In this document: positions 15,576 through 25,016 of the stretch, piece after piece | How positions within the stretch are numbered: the stretch's first letter is position 1 | Layout: each line of letters opens with the position of its first letter | From: Floridanema evergladense | GTDB lineage: Bacteria > Cyanobacteriota > Cyanobacteriia > Cyanobacteriales > Aerosakkonemataceae | Assembly: GCF_041929205.1 (NCBI RefSeq) | Contig: NZ_JBHFNT010000048.1 | Reading direction: 5' to 3' (one strand) | DNA length: 64,000 nucleotides | Notes under the pieces: model-generated | What the model was told of the DNA's origin: nothing | Databases searched by the model: none | What the model saw: only the letters and a program-made list of their open reading frames with translations | Made by a program: the position numbers and the translations under genes

Positions 15576-16778
15576 CTAAGCAATACTACCCCGCTTGCGA
15601 GTTTCCTTGTAAGAAATTCCCACATTTTTCAATCCAGCTTTAATCATTTGTTGTTCTAAAAAAGCAAAGAAACGGGCGCGATCTTCCCCCTTAATTACCG
15701 CATGATTATGCGCCTCAGACAACGAAATTGGATAACCATAACCTTTTTGAATTTGTCCTAACATTAAACTTAAAGCTTGATTCAATAAAGTAGAATTTTC
15801 AGCTACCCAAGCGGGAAATTCTACTCTAGCAATTTCGCTTCCCACATGAACATAACAAAAATAAATTTGATGACTTTCCCCATATAAATTTAAAATACGC
15901 ATCGTACTTTTCCATAAAGGTGTACGTTGTCCAGGTTTTAAAATAGACAACCAAAATGGCGGATCTCGCAAAGCATCAAAAACCTGACAAGGCGGTTTTT
16001 TCTCATCCGCATCACCGCAATTAACCACACAATTTGGAGTAGAATGAGGACAAGCTTGTAAGCGAAGTAAATTCAAACTTTCCGTACTTCGAGACGCACT
16101 AATATAACCTATAAGCGGAACTTCTGCTAACCGAATTTGTTCCCAAGCTTCTAAAATTGGCGGTAAAATGCGATCGCAAGCATCCCCCGGTAAACCCTCC
16201 AAAAACCAATAAATCAACGAACCATCCACCAACGCCAAAGTCGGAACTTGAAAATTTCCCTCTTTTTGACTTTCTACCCAACTTGTAACTAATTCTGCTA
16301 AAGCGATCGCCTCCGAAACAGTCCGCCGATACCCCATCCATTCTTCAACTCGAATCCCCCATTGGCGGGAAACATACAAATCTTCCGGTCGGTAAAAAAC
16401 TTCCGGTAAACTATCTAATAAAGGGTATCTTCCTTGTCCATAATGAAACACCACCCGCCCAATATTTATTAAATAACAATAAGCAATTTCGTGGTGACTC
16501 GGTGAAATTTGCGAACCATCTGTTGCAATAACCGTGTGAACTTTTGGCGGAACAGGAATATCAATACAACTATTTAAAGGTTCCACTGGAGTAGGAACAG
16601 AAAAAATAAAGCGATCGCGCCATTTTTCCTGAATTTCTACCAACTCTTCCTGTCTATAACTCGCCTCCACCATCAACTTTTGCGCTATCTCTAACCGTTG
16701 ACGACTAGCAACACTTTCCGCCGCTAAGTGTTCGCTTAAACCTTGCATTTGTCGCGCAATCTTTGTTAGATCCAGCAT
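15576..16778 (-). CDS. NurA-domain nuclease
   Basis: 400 residues. Two acidic motifs typical of the NurA fold are visible: ATDGSQISPSHHE with Asp87, and ALVDGSLIYWF with Asp185, plus EAHNHAVI at 355-362. NurA is a 5'-3' nuclease which in archaea works with the HerA helicase in double-strand-break resection; bacterial homologues are less studied. A Cys-rich insertion (CPHSTPNCVVNCGDADEKKPPC, ~243-264) might bind metal. It converges on xseB in a recA-xseA-xseB-nurA neighbourhood. No herA gene is in the window. Confidence 0.85.
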   Translation of the reverse strand: MLDLTKIARQMQGLSEHLAAESVASRQRLEIAQKLMVEASYRQEELVEIQEKWRDRFIFSVPTPVEPLNSCIDIPVPPKVHTVIATDGSQISPSHHEIAYCYLINIGRVVFHYGQGRYPLLDSLPEVFYRPEDLYVSRQWGIRVEEWMGYRRTVSEAIALAELVTSWVESQKEGNFQVPTLALVDGSLIYWFLEGLPGDACDRILPPILEAWEQIRLAEVPLIGYISASRSTESLNLLRLQACPHSTPNCVVNCGDADEKKPPCQVFDALRDPPFWLSILKPGQRTPLWKSTMRILNLYGESHQIYFCYVHVGSEIARVEFPAWVAENSTLLNQALSLMLGQIQKGYGYPISLSEAHNHAVIKGEDRARFFAFLEQQMIKAGLKNVGISYKETRKRGSIA

Positions 16779-16790
16779 AGTTCTAAATTC

Positions 16791-18683
16791 TTACCACGCC
16801 CAGTTATCTTGCCATTTTACCGTACCTTCAGGCACTAAAATCCAGCGACGGTTAACCAAATTTTCCCGCAAAGGTTCTTGATTTTCTCGCCACATGGCGT
16901 ACTTGTATGCGATCGCCTTTCCCGCACTCTCATTAAACGAAATTTCCCCAAACCAAGTATTAGGATTAATATACTCCAACGGGTAAGCTTTACTAATATC
17001 CCAATTCCCTAACTCAGGACAATCTCCCGTCACTACAATTGTTTCACCAAATTTAGTTTGCACTCCGTTTAATTGCACTCTCGCAATAGTTTTTCCCTTC
17101 ACTCTTTCTCCCAAATAACTGAGGATAATCATTTCTTTTCTCTTCAGTTCTAACCCCAGTAATTGCCCATTTTTAATTTCAAACTTACGCCCTGATAAAA
17201 TACACCTATATTCTCCATCTTCCAAATCAATATAAGCAATATCAATCTTCACATAATTACCTTTATTCATCGCCACAAAACAACGAGAATCTCTGTAGCG
17301 TCGCACATAACAATAAACATCAGGAGTAATATATTTTTGTACCTGACTTCCCAAAGAAACCGCCGGATTTATTCTTCTTAATTTCGATAACAACTGCAAA
17401 TCTTTATAAATTTGCGTATCCATATCCCACTTTTCCATCATCGGGCGATTGTATGGATCTTTTCCGCCATTTGTATTATTATGCAAATACTGTTCCGTAC
17501 CATAATAAATACAAGGAATACCACGAGATGTCATAATTAAATTAATTGCCAATCTCAAAATTTCTGGATCGGGATTCAAACTTTGAAATCGTGGCATATC
17601 ATGATTATCGATAAAAGTTATGAGTTCGGTAGCGCGATCGTACAAATAATCCAAATCCAACACCTTTTGGATTAAATGAAAACCCCCTTCACTATTTTTC
17701 GCTAACGCCGCCCGAACTCCTTCACAAAAAGCAAAATCTAAAATCGACATTCCAGACTTATTAGTAAAATTGGCAGATTTGCCATCCCAAGGTTTACCAA
17801 ACCCCCATTCACCAAAGATAAAAACTGAAGGTTTATGAGTTTGAATATCGCTAACAAACTCTTGCCAAAACCAAATTGTCATGTGCTTTACTGTATCTAT
17901 TCGTAAAGCATCAACCCCTCGATCCAACCATTGTTTAATTGCCGATTTTATATAATTCCGATAATCAATATTACTCTCATTAAAAGTAGCTAATCCCGAA
18001 AGTTCGCAATATAAAAGTTGCCATTCATCTTCCCAATTAGTAATCTCTCCATTGTGATAATACCAATTATTCACATCATTATAAAAATCCGCAATTAAAA
18101 CTCCATCATCATAAAGTTCTCCCTTATGTCCATTAACATCCGGGCTACTATGATTACAAACAATATCTAAAATTAACTTCATTCCCCGCTTGTGCATCTC
18201 CTTAATTAATCTATCAAAAACATTGCATTCCAACAGGGAAGTAGACTCATTACTATTTACCAACCGGGGATTAATTCTTTTAAAATCTTTTGTCCAATAA
18301 CCGTGCATTGCTGCAAATTCAAACTGTAATTCCTCCACTTGTTCAAACAAAGGAGACAGCCAAATTGCCGTTACACCTAGATTTTTTAAATAATCTAATT
18401 TATCAATAACCCCTTGTAAATCTCCCCCCCAATATTTCCCCCATTTTTGCCTAGTTGGATCGTAAAGTTCAGGATTTGGGCCTACACTATTATTAGGATC
18501 GCCATCGTGAAAGCGATCGACAATAATAAAATAAATCGTTTCTTGCCGAAATTCGATCGCCCGAGTAAACAAAAACTCAAAATCTGCGTACTTATTCGGT
18601 ATAACCTCTTCCGTATGAAAACCAGCCGCCGCCTTCGCTGCTGCACTATCAATTCTTAACTCAGAAGCAGGAGTTTGTACCAT
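16791..18683 (-). CDS. Alpha-amylase family (GH13) enzyme with C-terminal CBM20
   Basis: 630 residues after an AGGAGG ribosome binding site. The GH13 barrel contains all landmarks: DIVCNH (173-178), RIDTVKH with nucleophile Asp263, GEW with acid/base Glu292, and DNHD with Asp362. The last ~95 residues, starting near ARVQLNGVQTKFGE, form a starch-binding CBM20 module (VTGDCPELGNWD). No signal peptide is seen, so it probably acts on intracellular glycogen or maltodextrins; cyclodextrin glucanotransferase-like activity cannot be excluded. It ends 12 bases from the nurA start. Confidence 0.92.
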   Translation of the reverse strand: MVQTPASELRIDSAAAKAAAGFHTEEVIPNKYADFEFLFTRAIEFRQETIYFIIVDRFHDGDPNNSVGPNPELYDPTRQKWGKYWGGDLQGVIDKLDYLKNLGVTAIWLSPLFEQVEELQFEFAAMHGYWTKDFKRINPRLVNSNESTSLLECNVFDRLIKEMHKRGMKLILDIVCNHSSPDVNGHKGELYDDGVLIADFYNDVNNWYYHNGEITNWEDEWQLLYCELSGLATFNESNIDYRNYIKSAIKQWLDRGVDALRIDTVKHMTIWFWQEFVSDIQTHKPSVFIFGEWGFGKPWDGKSANFTNKSGMSILDFAFCEGVRAALAKNSEGGFHLIQKVLDLDYLYDRATELITFIDNHDMPRFQSLNPDPEILRLAINLIMTSRGIPCIYYGTEQYLHNNTNGGKDPYNRPMMEKWDMDTQIYKDLQLLSKLRRINPAVSLGSQVQKYITPDVYCYVRRYRDSRCFVAMNKGNYVKIDIAYIDLEDGEYRCILSGRKFEIKNGQLLGLELKRKEMIILSYLGERVKGKTIARVQLNGVQTKFGETIVVTGDCPELGNWDISKAYPLEYINPNTWFGEISFNESAGKAIAYKYAMWRENQEPLRENLVNRRWILVPEGTVKWQDNWAW

Positions 18684-18772
18684 CAGATTAAACCTCCTTT
18701 TTGTTTATATCCAGTTAATTATCATCAATCTTTATCTGCGGACATCTATAGTAAAAAAAACTCAATCAAAAG

Positions 18773-19159
18773 CTAACGCATAATCGGACTAGCATGATGA
18801 TTAATTAAATACCACTTTTGCCCCATCCGTTCAAAAATATTTGTTGCTAAAGACTGCGCCTGAGTTCTCCTCCCACTCAAAATCTGAAATACATTTTCCA
18901 CCAACACAACATAAGCCAAATCCCCCCGAATTTCATTGGTAACAATTTCTACATCAATCTCAACGTAACTAGTGTTTTTAAATATTTGTTCCCAAGAATA
19001 GCGAATATCTTTCCAACCCCGCAAAACATTCCAACCAGGATGGACACAAATAGTCACCACTCCCTGTGACCAAACATTACTCATCGCCTCAATATCTTTC
19101 TTTTCAAAAGCGCGATAGAAAGCTTGGTTAGCCTCCAAAACCTCATTGCTATTGGTCAT
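18773..19159 (-). CDS. SnoaL-like / NTF2-fold protein
   Basis: 128 residues with the NTF2-like pattern: an N-terminal helix (ANQAFYRAFEKKDIEAMSNVW), a CVHPGWNVLRGW segment, and C-terminal beta strands ending in WYLINHHASPI. This is the DUF4440/SnoaL-like type commonly annotated as nuclear transport factor 2 family protein. Function unknown; members can be small enzymes or ligand-binding proteins. It lies 20 bases upstream (in coordinates) of a HAD hydrolase on the same strand, so the two may be co-transcribed. Confidence 0.8.
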   Translation of the reverse strand: MTNSNEVLEANQAFYRAFEKKDIEAMSNVWSQGVVTICVHPGWNVLRGWKDIRYSWEQIFKNTSYVEIDVEIVTNEIRGDLAYVVLVENVFQILSGRRTQAQSLATNIFERMGQKWYLINHHASPIMR

Positions 19160-19178
19160 TATTTTTACAAACTAATAG

Positions 19179-19961
19179 TTAAACCCAAGCCGCAAAATCT
19201 TGCGTAAATTGAGCAAGCGACAACAACTTAATTCGGTTATCATTTGCGATCGAATCGCGTATTTGCTGAGTATTGTAACCCCAATCAGCCAAAAATAACC
19301 TTACCGAAGCTAAATCCGATTCCTGTTCTACCAACTGCAACGCCTTCAATCTATCTTCCACAAACCAGATATTAACCGAACTTCCGCCCGCCCCAATTAA
19401 TTCCCGTAAAATCTCATACTTCGGGCGTTTATACTCCTTCCCAATAATCCTTTCTTCCGGGATTTCCACACTTTGTTCTTGCAACAACTGACGAACAAAA
19501 CGCCCCTCTTTCGTAGTGATAATGTAGATTTTAACCGAATTGGCGATCGCACTCCGCAACCTCTCCACCACGCCCGGATAAAACCGATGCAACCCCAACC
19601 AACCCGCTAAATCCTTACTAATCCACTCATCCCGTACCCCATCCAAAATCGCCCCTACCTCAGCAGCTTTCAAACCTTCCTCGTTAGTAATCCGCTGCAC
19701 CACACCTACCCAATCCGCCCAAATCCTCTCCTCAACAACACCCAAAATCAACGCCCGTAACAAAATAGGCATTTCCCAACCCACCTCAATCACCGGGCGC
19801 AACCGATAAAAATTTTCCGCTAAACCCTCCGGTGGCTTTTCATCAGTAGGATGCCAAATTTTACAATAACTTCGCCAAGAAGTCTGAAAATACTCAATTA
19901 ACCCATCACAAACAACCCCATCAAAATCCAGAGCTAAAATCGTAGGACTAAGTTCAGACAT
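19179..19961 (-). CDS. HAD-superfamily hydrolase
   Basis: 260 residues. Motif I is ALDFDGVVCDG (Asp12, Asp14), motif II is IITTKEG, the lysine motif is in EYKRPKYE, and motif IV is FVEDR. A helical cap of ~90 residues lies between motifs I and II, so it is a C1-capped phosphatase/phosphoglycolate-phosphatase-like member. The substrate cannot be told from sequence. It is transcribed in the same direction as the SnoaL-like gene that follows it. Confidence 0.85.
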   Translation of the reverse strand: MSELSPTILALDFDGVVCDGLIEYFQTSWRSYCKIWHPTDEKPPEGLAENFYRLRPVIEVGWEMPILLRALILGVVEERIWADWVGVVQRITNEEGLKAAEVGAILDGVRDEWISKDLAGWLGLHRFYPGVVERLRSAIANSVKIYIITTKEGRFVRQLLQEQSVEIPEERIIGKEYKRPKYEILRELIGAGGSSVNIWFVEDRLKALQLVEQESDLASVRLFLADWGYNTQQIRDSIANDNRIKLLSLAQFTQDFAAWV

Positions 19962-20010
19962 AAAATTACCCTCCTCAGAAATTGTGTGATTTTAGAGTGA
20001 GGGCGAAGAA

Positions 20011-20082
20011 CTGGGGTGCAAGGATTCGAACCTCGGAATGTCTGGACCAAAACCAGATGCCTTACCACTTGGCGACACCCCA
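20011..20082 (-). tRNA. tRNA-Gln (anticodon TTG)
   Basis: Read on the minus strand, TGGGGTG pairs with CACCCCA in the acceptor stem, followed by discriminator G. The anticodon arm is TCTGG-TTTTGGT-CCAGA with anticodon TTG, and the T arm contains GGTTCGAATCC. 72 nucleotides; CCA is not encoded. Confidence 0.97.
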
Positions 20083-20181
20083 TTGCGTTAACCTTGTTTA
20101 TCTTAACACTCAGTTACCTAGTTTTGTCAACAAATTTAGTAGAAATTTCTTAAACTTTTTTCTAGAATTGAGTCCATTGTA

Positions 20182-20233
20182 GGTTCGTCGTGAGTACTTC
20201 AGTGCTGTAGCGCTAAAGCATTCGCAACGAACC
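20182..20233. repeat. Fold-back repeat
   Basis: GGTTCGT and ACGAACC are the outer arms of an imperfect hairpin with CTTCAGTGCT and AGCGCTAAAGC inside. It ends six bases from the stop codon of the Ycf45-type gene, so it could serve as its terminator. The inner CTTCAG...AAAGC pattern recurs at 23456-23537. Confidence 0.65.
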
Positions 20234-20239
20234 CGATTC

Positions 20240-22069
20240 TTAAGCTGGATAAATCCGCAACCGTCGATTAGGTTCGTCCCCAAAGCTAGAAGAACGCAAG
20301 CGGTAATGTTCCACCAACTCATGCTGCATTTTTCGCACCGTCGCCGAACGAGGAAGCAACTCCACAGGTTGTCCCTTCGGAATCACAATCTGTTCTACCG
20401 CTAACCTAGCCTCTTCCAAAGCCTCAATCTCGTCATTGCTACCATTCTTAGTAAATAGCCGCAAATCCGGTAAATCAAGCACTTCACCTACATCGATATG
20501 CAACATCCTCTGCAAACCGTGAGTAATTTCCGCTACCGTACTCGCCTTAATCGTGTGGATGGGAATATGACGCGCCTTAGAAATTTGCCGCAACTTCGAG
20601 TGATTTTTCACATGAGACCTTAGCGCTAAAACCGCATCCGCCCCATCTAAATCTTTAGTCAAAACCACTGGCAACTTCAACACATCAATTACTTGATCCA
20701 GTTGATGACGACTAATACCATAAGGATAGATATGCAGTGGCAAATCTTCCCCATTTGGCCCTGGCATAAACTCATTTTCAGCGAAACCAAAATCGCTCTT
20801 AAAAGCATCCTGTTGCTGGAAAGAAGCATCCAACAATTGCTCAAAGCTTTGTTTTTCCGTAAAAACTTCTGGCTTGTTTGCAGAAACAGGAGTCATTTGT
20901 CCTGAAGCACGCCAACCTGTTGGTTTCCAAGCAGGCGAAGATTGCGGTTGATGAGTAGAAATTGGATTAGTAGGTAATTCCCTGGTAATTTTTACTTCCC
21001 CAGCATCATTCACAGTCCGCACTTGCAAACTCGGTTGTCTTCCCCGCAGCAAGCTATCTACTGTATCCGCAGTACTTTCGTGAACTACCCAGCGTTCCCG
21101 TTCCAGCATTTCGACGGCAATTTCAAAAGTTGGCGGTGCTTTGCGTTCCAAAACTGTCTTTTGCGAACCCCTGCGCCGTGCTTCTTCGTCACCCAAGGTA
21201 ACAGCTTGAATTCCCCCTACTAAATCTGACAAAGTAGGGTTTTTAATCAAGTTTTCAATTCGATTACCATGAGCAGTACCAACTAACTGTACGCCTCTTT
21301 CGGCAATAGTACGTGCTGCTGAAGCTTCTAATTCTGTACCAATTTCATCAATGACAATTACCTCTGGCGTATGGTTTTCTACTGCCTCAATCATCACTTG
21401 ATGTTGCAGTTCGGGACGGGCAACCTGCATCCGTCGCGCCCTTCCAATCGCCGGGTGAGGAATATCGCCATCGCCAGCAATTTCGTTAGAGGTGTCGATT
21501 ATGACTACCCGCTTGCCCAATTCATCGGCTAAAACACGGGCAATTTCTCGTAAAACGGTGGTTTTACCTACGCCGGGACGACCTAGCATCAATATTGATT
21601 TGCCAGTTTCTACCAAGTCACGGATCATGCCGATCGTACCAAAAATAGCCCGCCCCACACGACAGGTTAAACCAATAATCTCTCCAGCACGATTGCGAAT
21701 CGCACTAATTCGGTGTAGGGTTTGCTCAATGCCTGCTCGGTTATCGCCGCTAAAATGCCCTACACGACTGATGCAATAATTCAAATCTTCCCGCGACACA
21801 GGCTGTTCGGAAAGATATTCTGCTTTGCCAGGAAAACGCGCTTCAGGTCGCCGCCCCAAATCTAATACTACTTCTATCAAAGTACTTTTTAATGGGTGCT
21901 GCTCCACAGCCAGTCTAATCTCTGCTGGCAAAATTTCTAGTAAGTTATAAAGGTCGTCTGTAATCAGTTTGGTTCCCACGGTCACTTCTTTAACACTAAC
22001 TGTTAATTCTGGATTTGCCTGTTGATTCAGTTGACTTGTACCGTTGGAATCGATCATCTTAATTGGCAT
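20240..22069 (-). CDS. Ycf45-type AAA ATPase with R3H domain
   Basis: About 609 residues from the ATG at 22069 (MPIKMIDSNG); a TTG-initiated frame extends 22 codons further but has no support. A P-loop ATPase domain resembling SpoIIIAA/Ycf45 holds Walker A GRPGVGKTT and Walker B VIVIDEIG. The C-terminus carries an R3H-type RKMQH motif for single-stranded nucleic acid binding. Homologues are encoded in some plastid genomes as ycf45. The biological role is not settled. A hairpin repeat follows the stop. Confidence 0.9.
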   Translation of the reverse strand: MPIKMIDSNGTSQLNQQANPELTVSVKEVTVGTKLITDDLYNLLEILPAEIRLAVEQHPLKSTLIEVVLDLGRRPEARFPGKAEYLSEQPVSREDLNYCISRVGHFSGDNRAGIEQTLHRISAIRNRAGEIIGLTCRVGRAIFGTIGMIRDLVETGKSILMLGRPGVGKTTVLREIARVLADELGKRVVIIDTSNEIAGDGDIPHPAIGRARRMQVARPELQHQVMIEAVENHTPEVIVIDEIGTELEASAARTIAERGVQLVGTAHGNRIENLIKNPTLSDLVGGIQAVTLGDEEARRRGSQKTVLERKAPPTFEIAVEMLERERWVVHESTADTVDSLLRGRQPSLQVRTVNDAGEVKITRELPTNPISTHQPQSSPAWKPTGWRASGQMTPVSANKPEVFTEKQSFEQLLDASFQQQDAFKSDFGFAENEFMPGPNGEDLPLHIYPYGISRHQLDQVIDVLKLPVVLTKDLDGADAVLALRSHVKNHSKLRQISKARHIPIHTIKASTVAEITHGLQRMLHIDVGEVLDLPDLRLFTKNGSNDEIEALEEARLAVEQIVIPKGQPVELLPRSATVRKMQHELVEHYRLRSSSFGDEPNRRLRIYPA

Positions 22070-22222
22070 GAGCAATTGGCGATAAAGGAAAATGTTTTGT
22101 TGACACGAATCTCTGTAGTCAAGCTTGTAATACAAAAATCTTGCCGACGATGCCAGATTATGCCCTTAGCTCGACCTTACAGCCTTGATACTCCTAATTT
22201 CTGAGTATATTTCATACTACAA

Positions 22223-23431
22223 TCATACTTCAATTTCATTGGTTGTCAGCCTAGTTTTTCTGGGTGATTTAATTTGGGACACTAGGGAATCAGCTAAAGC
22301 GACAGCTTGCCAGAGAAGTTCGGGAAGCTCTTCTAAATTAACTCTTGGTTGTGGTAAGATAAGCGATGCACTTGAAGAGTTGGTTTTAGCCCCTGCTGTT
22401 TCTAGCCGATCGAGAATTGGCGATAACAGAACGCGAGCGAAGCTACCATAAGCAATCCCTGCAATATAGTTTTGGGTTTCAGTTTTTGGGGAATATTGCG
22501 GAGTAGGATTTTCGAGTAAGATAGTTGCTTCATCACCTGATTTACAATTAAGCAAATCAACTGCTTTGAGCTTAGTAACTGTGTGGTTATTAGTACCTCC
22601 TGCTAATTGAACATATCCGGGTAAACCTGCGGCTAAAACCTTTTGTCCTAATTTAATTGCCGCATGAGTTGTTCCCGCACCGATATCGCCACTCATGGGA
22701 CGACCATCGGTTTGCCAAATTAACTCACAAGGCAAAGGTTTAATCAAATCGTAGAGTGACCACAGGTAGTTAATAAGTCCTTCTCCGTCGGGACAACTAA
22801 TAGCGATGACTTTTAATTGATTTAGCCAAGGTGCGATCGCTCGCCACAATCTTTGGAAGTCTGCTAACCTACCAACTTGAGTATGTATTTCCACTGCGTC
22901 AACAAATGTTTGTAACACCAAAGGTGCTACAGCTTCCGGTGTGGAAACATAAGCACGAGTGAAAATCAAATTGCTAGGGCAAACTGGTATACATCTACCA
23001 CACCCGTAGCACAATTGATCCACAACTCCAGAAAAATTATTATTAAGGCGATCGAATACAATAGCTTGCGCCGGACAAATGCTTTCACAAGGACGGGGAC
23101 ATTGAGTTGGACACTCATTAGCATCAAACTCCGCCTTCCGAAAATGGGGATCTTCCCCATCATTCAAACTCACCATTAACAAAGGCAAACCTTGAAACCC
23201 AAACCCTCGCCGTTGAGCTTCTTCGCCAAAAATCACCGCCGTCTCTAACGCCTCTTTCGCCGCTGCAATCACCGCTGGGTCGGCAGCCACATCAATACAA
23301 TCCGCACCTGCTAAGGTGTAAACCAATGTTAGGTTTCTTACAGCTGGGAGGTGTTGGAAACTGGCTCCGCAAATTAGTTTAAACCAGTGACCTTCCCTCA
23401 AAGAATGTAAAGGAGAGGAATTATTAGTCAC
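22223..23431 (-). CDS. ldpA: LdpA, iron-sulfur protein of the circadian input pathway
   Basis: 402 residues from a GTG start. Two ferredoxin-type clusters are visible: CPTQCPRPCESICP (~108-121) and CYGCGRCIPVCP (~140-152). The N-terminal HWFKLICGASFQHLPAVRNL and the conserved DCIDVAADPAVI match cyanobacterial LdpA. In Synechococcus this protein adjusts circadian period with light and redox state; that role is known from the family and inferred here. The C-terminal ~100 residues are variable. It precedes the Ycf45-type gene on the same strand. Confidence 0.88.
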   Translation of the reverse strand: MTNNSSPLHSLREGHWFKLICGASFQHLPAVRNLTLVYTLAGADCIDVAADPAVIAAAKEALETAVIFGEEAQRRGFGFQGLPLLMVSLNDGEDPHFRKAEFDANECPTQCPRPCESICPAQAIVFDRLNNNFSGVVDQLCYGCGRCIPVCPSNLIFTRAYVSTPEAVAPLVLQTFVDAVEIHTQVGRLADFQRLWRAIAPWLNQLKVIAISCPDGEGLINYLWSLYDLIKPLPCELIWQTDGRPMSGDIGAGTTHAAIKLGQKVLAAGLPGYVQLAGGTNNHTVTKLKAVDLLNCKSGDEATILLENPTPQYSPKTETQNYIAGIAYGSFARVLLSPILDRLETAGAKTNSSSASLILPQPRVNLEELPELLWQAVALADSLVSQIKSPRKTRLTTNEIEV

Positions 23432-23455
23432 ACTTAATATAATAACACCAAGTCT

Positions 23456-23537
23456 GTTGTAACGACTTCAGTCGATTCCGTTGTAGCGACTTCAGTCGTT
23501 ACCTTTTCCAGACTGAAGCACTAAAGTGCTTACAACA
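23456..23537. repeat. CGACTTCAGTCG-type repeat cluster
   Basis: GTTGTAACGACTTCAGTCG is followed by a second copy (GTTGTAGCGACTTCAGTCG) and then by an inverted relative, GACTGAAGCACTAAAGTGC ending in TTACAAC. Each copy contains the self-complementary core CGACTTCAGTCG or GCACTAAAGTGC. It is an interspersed cyanobacterial repeat between ldpA and the first VWA gene. Confidence 0.75.
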
Positions 23538-23542
23538 AACAA

Positions 23543-24148
23543 CTAATCATTAACTGCATTCAGCAAAACTTCTGTTAAACTCATATCTGCCATATCATCC
23601 ATCGTCAGAGTATCGCAAATATCAAACTTAGCACCAGCACCTTGCAACTCATCATCTAACGCTTTTAAAAATCGACTTGCGGTAGCATCTGAACCTACTT
23701 GAATCATCGAAATTGCTAACTCTTCATCTCGATCCATTTGACGAGATGCTTCAATAATTACTTTCATTACACCTTTGCGATCGTCCGGTTCCCCATCAGT
23801 AACTACTAAAATTGTCTCGCCATTCGCTTTAGTTTGTCCAGCAGCTTTGCGTTGAAAATACTGATTAACTGCATCCTCTAAAACCCCAGCCAAATTAGTT
23901 GTACCAGCAGGATCGTTTTCTTTAAAAATTTGCTCAACTTTGCCAGAAGTTACATTATCGTAACGCTTAAATCGGCTAGAAAATAAGTAAACCGTAATCC
24001 CATCTGGATCAAATTGTTCGCACTTTCTCGCCAATGCTAAAGTAGATTCTTGAGCAGCTTCCCAACGACTTCTCCCACCCACTTGATCGGGAGTAGACAT
24101 ACTACCGCTTTTGTCAATTATTAATGTATAATCTCGATCTTCTTGCAT
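23543..24148 (-). CDS. VWA domain protein, paralogue 1
   Basis: 201 residues forming little more than a von Willebrand A domain. The metal-ion-dependent adhesion site is complete: DKSGS (12-16), the Thr in GTTNLAG, and TDGEPDD. No signal peptide or membrane segment, so it is cytoplasmic. It aligns without gaps along its full length with the two VWA genes upstream (24260-24865 and 25519-26124), all in one direction. Cytoplasmic VWA proteins of this kind often work with tellurium-resistance-type or MoxR-type systems, but no such partner is in the window. The role is unknown. Confidence 0.88.
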   Translation of the reverse strand: MQEDRDYTLIIDKSGSMSTPDQVGGRSRWEAAQESTLALARKCEQFDPDGITVYLFSSRFKRYDNVTSGKVEQIFKENDPAGTTNLAGVLEDAVNQYFQRKAAGQTKANGETILVVTDGEPDDRKGVMKVIIEASRQMDRDEELAISMIQVGSDATASRFLKALDDELQGAGAKFDICDTLTMDDMADMSLTEVLLNAVND

Positions 24149-24259
24149 AATAACCTCTTTGGGAAATAGGGACTAGGGACTGAGAAAGAATTTTTAGATA
24201 ACAAAGTAATGGATAATCAATAAGAGAAAATATTATCAATTACCCATTACTAATTTTAC

Positions 24260-24865
24260 CTAATCACTAATCGCATTTAACAACACTTCACTGAGAGTGA
24301 AACCTTCCATATCATCCAAGGTGACTGTATCCACAATGTCAAATTGTGCCCCCGCAGCTTGCAACTTATCATCTAAGGCTTTCAGGAACTCAGTAGCCTT
24401 TTGATCTTTGCCAACTTGAATCAAGGAAATTGCTAATTCTTCATCTCTCTCTATCTGGCGCGATGCTTCAATTATTACTTGCATTACCGCTTTGCGATCG
24501 TCCGGTTCCCCATCCGTAATTACCAAAATTGTCTCACCATTTGGCTTAGTTTTACCCGATTTTTTCCTCTCTAAATAACTATCAGTAGCATTTTTTAAAA
24601 CACTAGCCAAGTCAGTAGTTCCAGATGGGTCATTTTCTTGGAAAATTTGAGCAACTTTATCAGATGTCACATTATCGTAACGCCTAAAACGACCGGAAAA
24701 CAAGTAAACCGTAATTCCATCTGGATCGAACTCTTCGCATTTTCTAGCCAATGCTAAAGTTGACTCTTGTGCAGCTTGCCAACGAGTTCTATTCCCCTGT
24801 TGATCGGGAGTAGACATACTACCGCTTTTGTCAATTATTAATGTATAGTCGCGTTCTTCAAGCAT
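24260..24865 (-). CDS. VWA domain protein, paralogue 2
   Basis: 201 residues, closest by eye to paralogue 1: both start with a four-residue variant followed by RDYTLIIDKSGSMSTPDQ and share PDGITVYLFS. The MIDAS residues are intact (DKSGSM, GTTDLAS, TDGEPDD). The surface segments after residue 95 (YLERKKSGKTKPNGE) differ most, suggesting divergence of partner specificity. Intergenic spacing to paralogue 1 is 111 bases, so they could share a transcript. Confidence 0.88.
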   Translation of the reverse strand: MLEERDYTLIIDKSGSMSTPDQQGNRTRWQAAQESTLALARKCEEFDPDGITVYLFSGRFRRYDNVTSDKVAQIFQENDPSGTTDLASVLKNATDSYLERKKSGKTKPNGETILVITDGEPDDRKAVMQVIIEASRQIERDEELAISLIQVGKDQKATEFLKALDDKLQAAGAQFDIVDTVTLDDMEGFTLSEVLLNAISD

Positions 24866-25016
24866 AGAACCTCCAGCCCATACAAGACAACTCGAAAAAA
24901 TTTTTCGTTCCTTATCTAGCCTATCCTAACTTTGTGAATTCTTCGTCGCAGATGCAATAAGAAACTTTCAACCCAACCCCAAAGTATATAAATTTACCAG
25001 CATTCTGCTAGAACAG

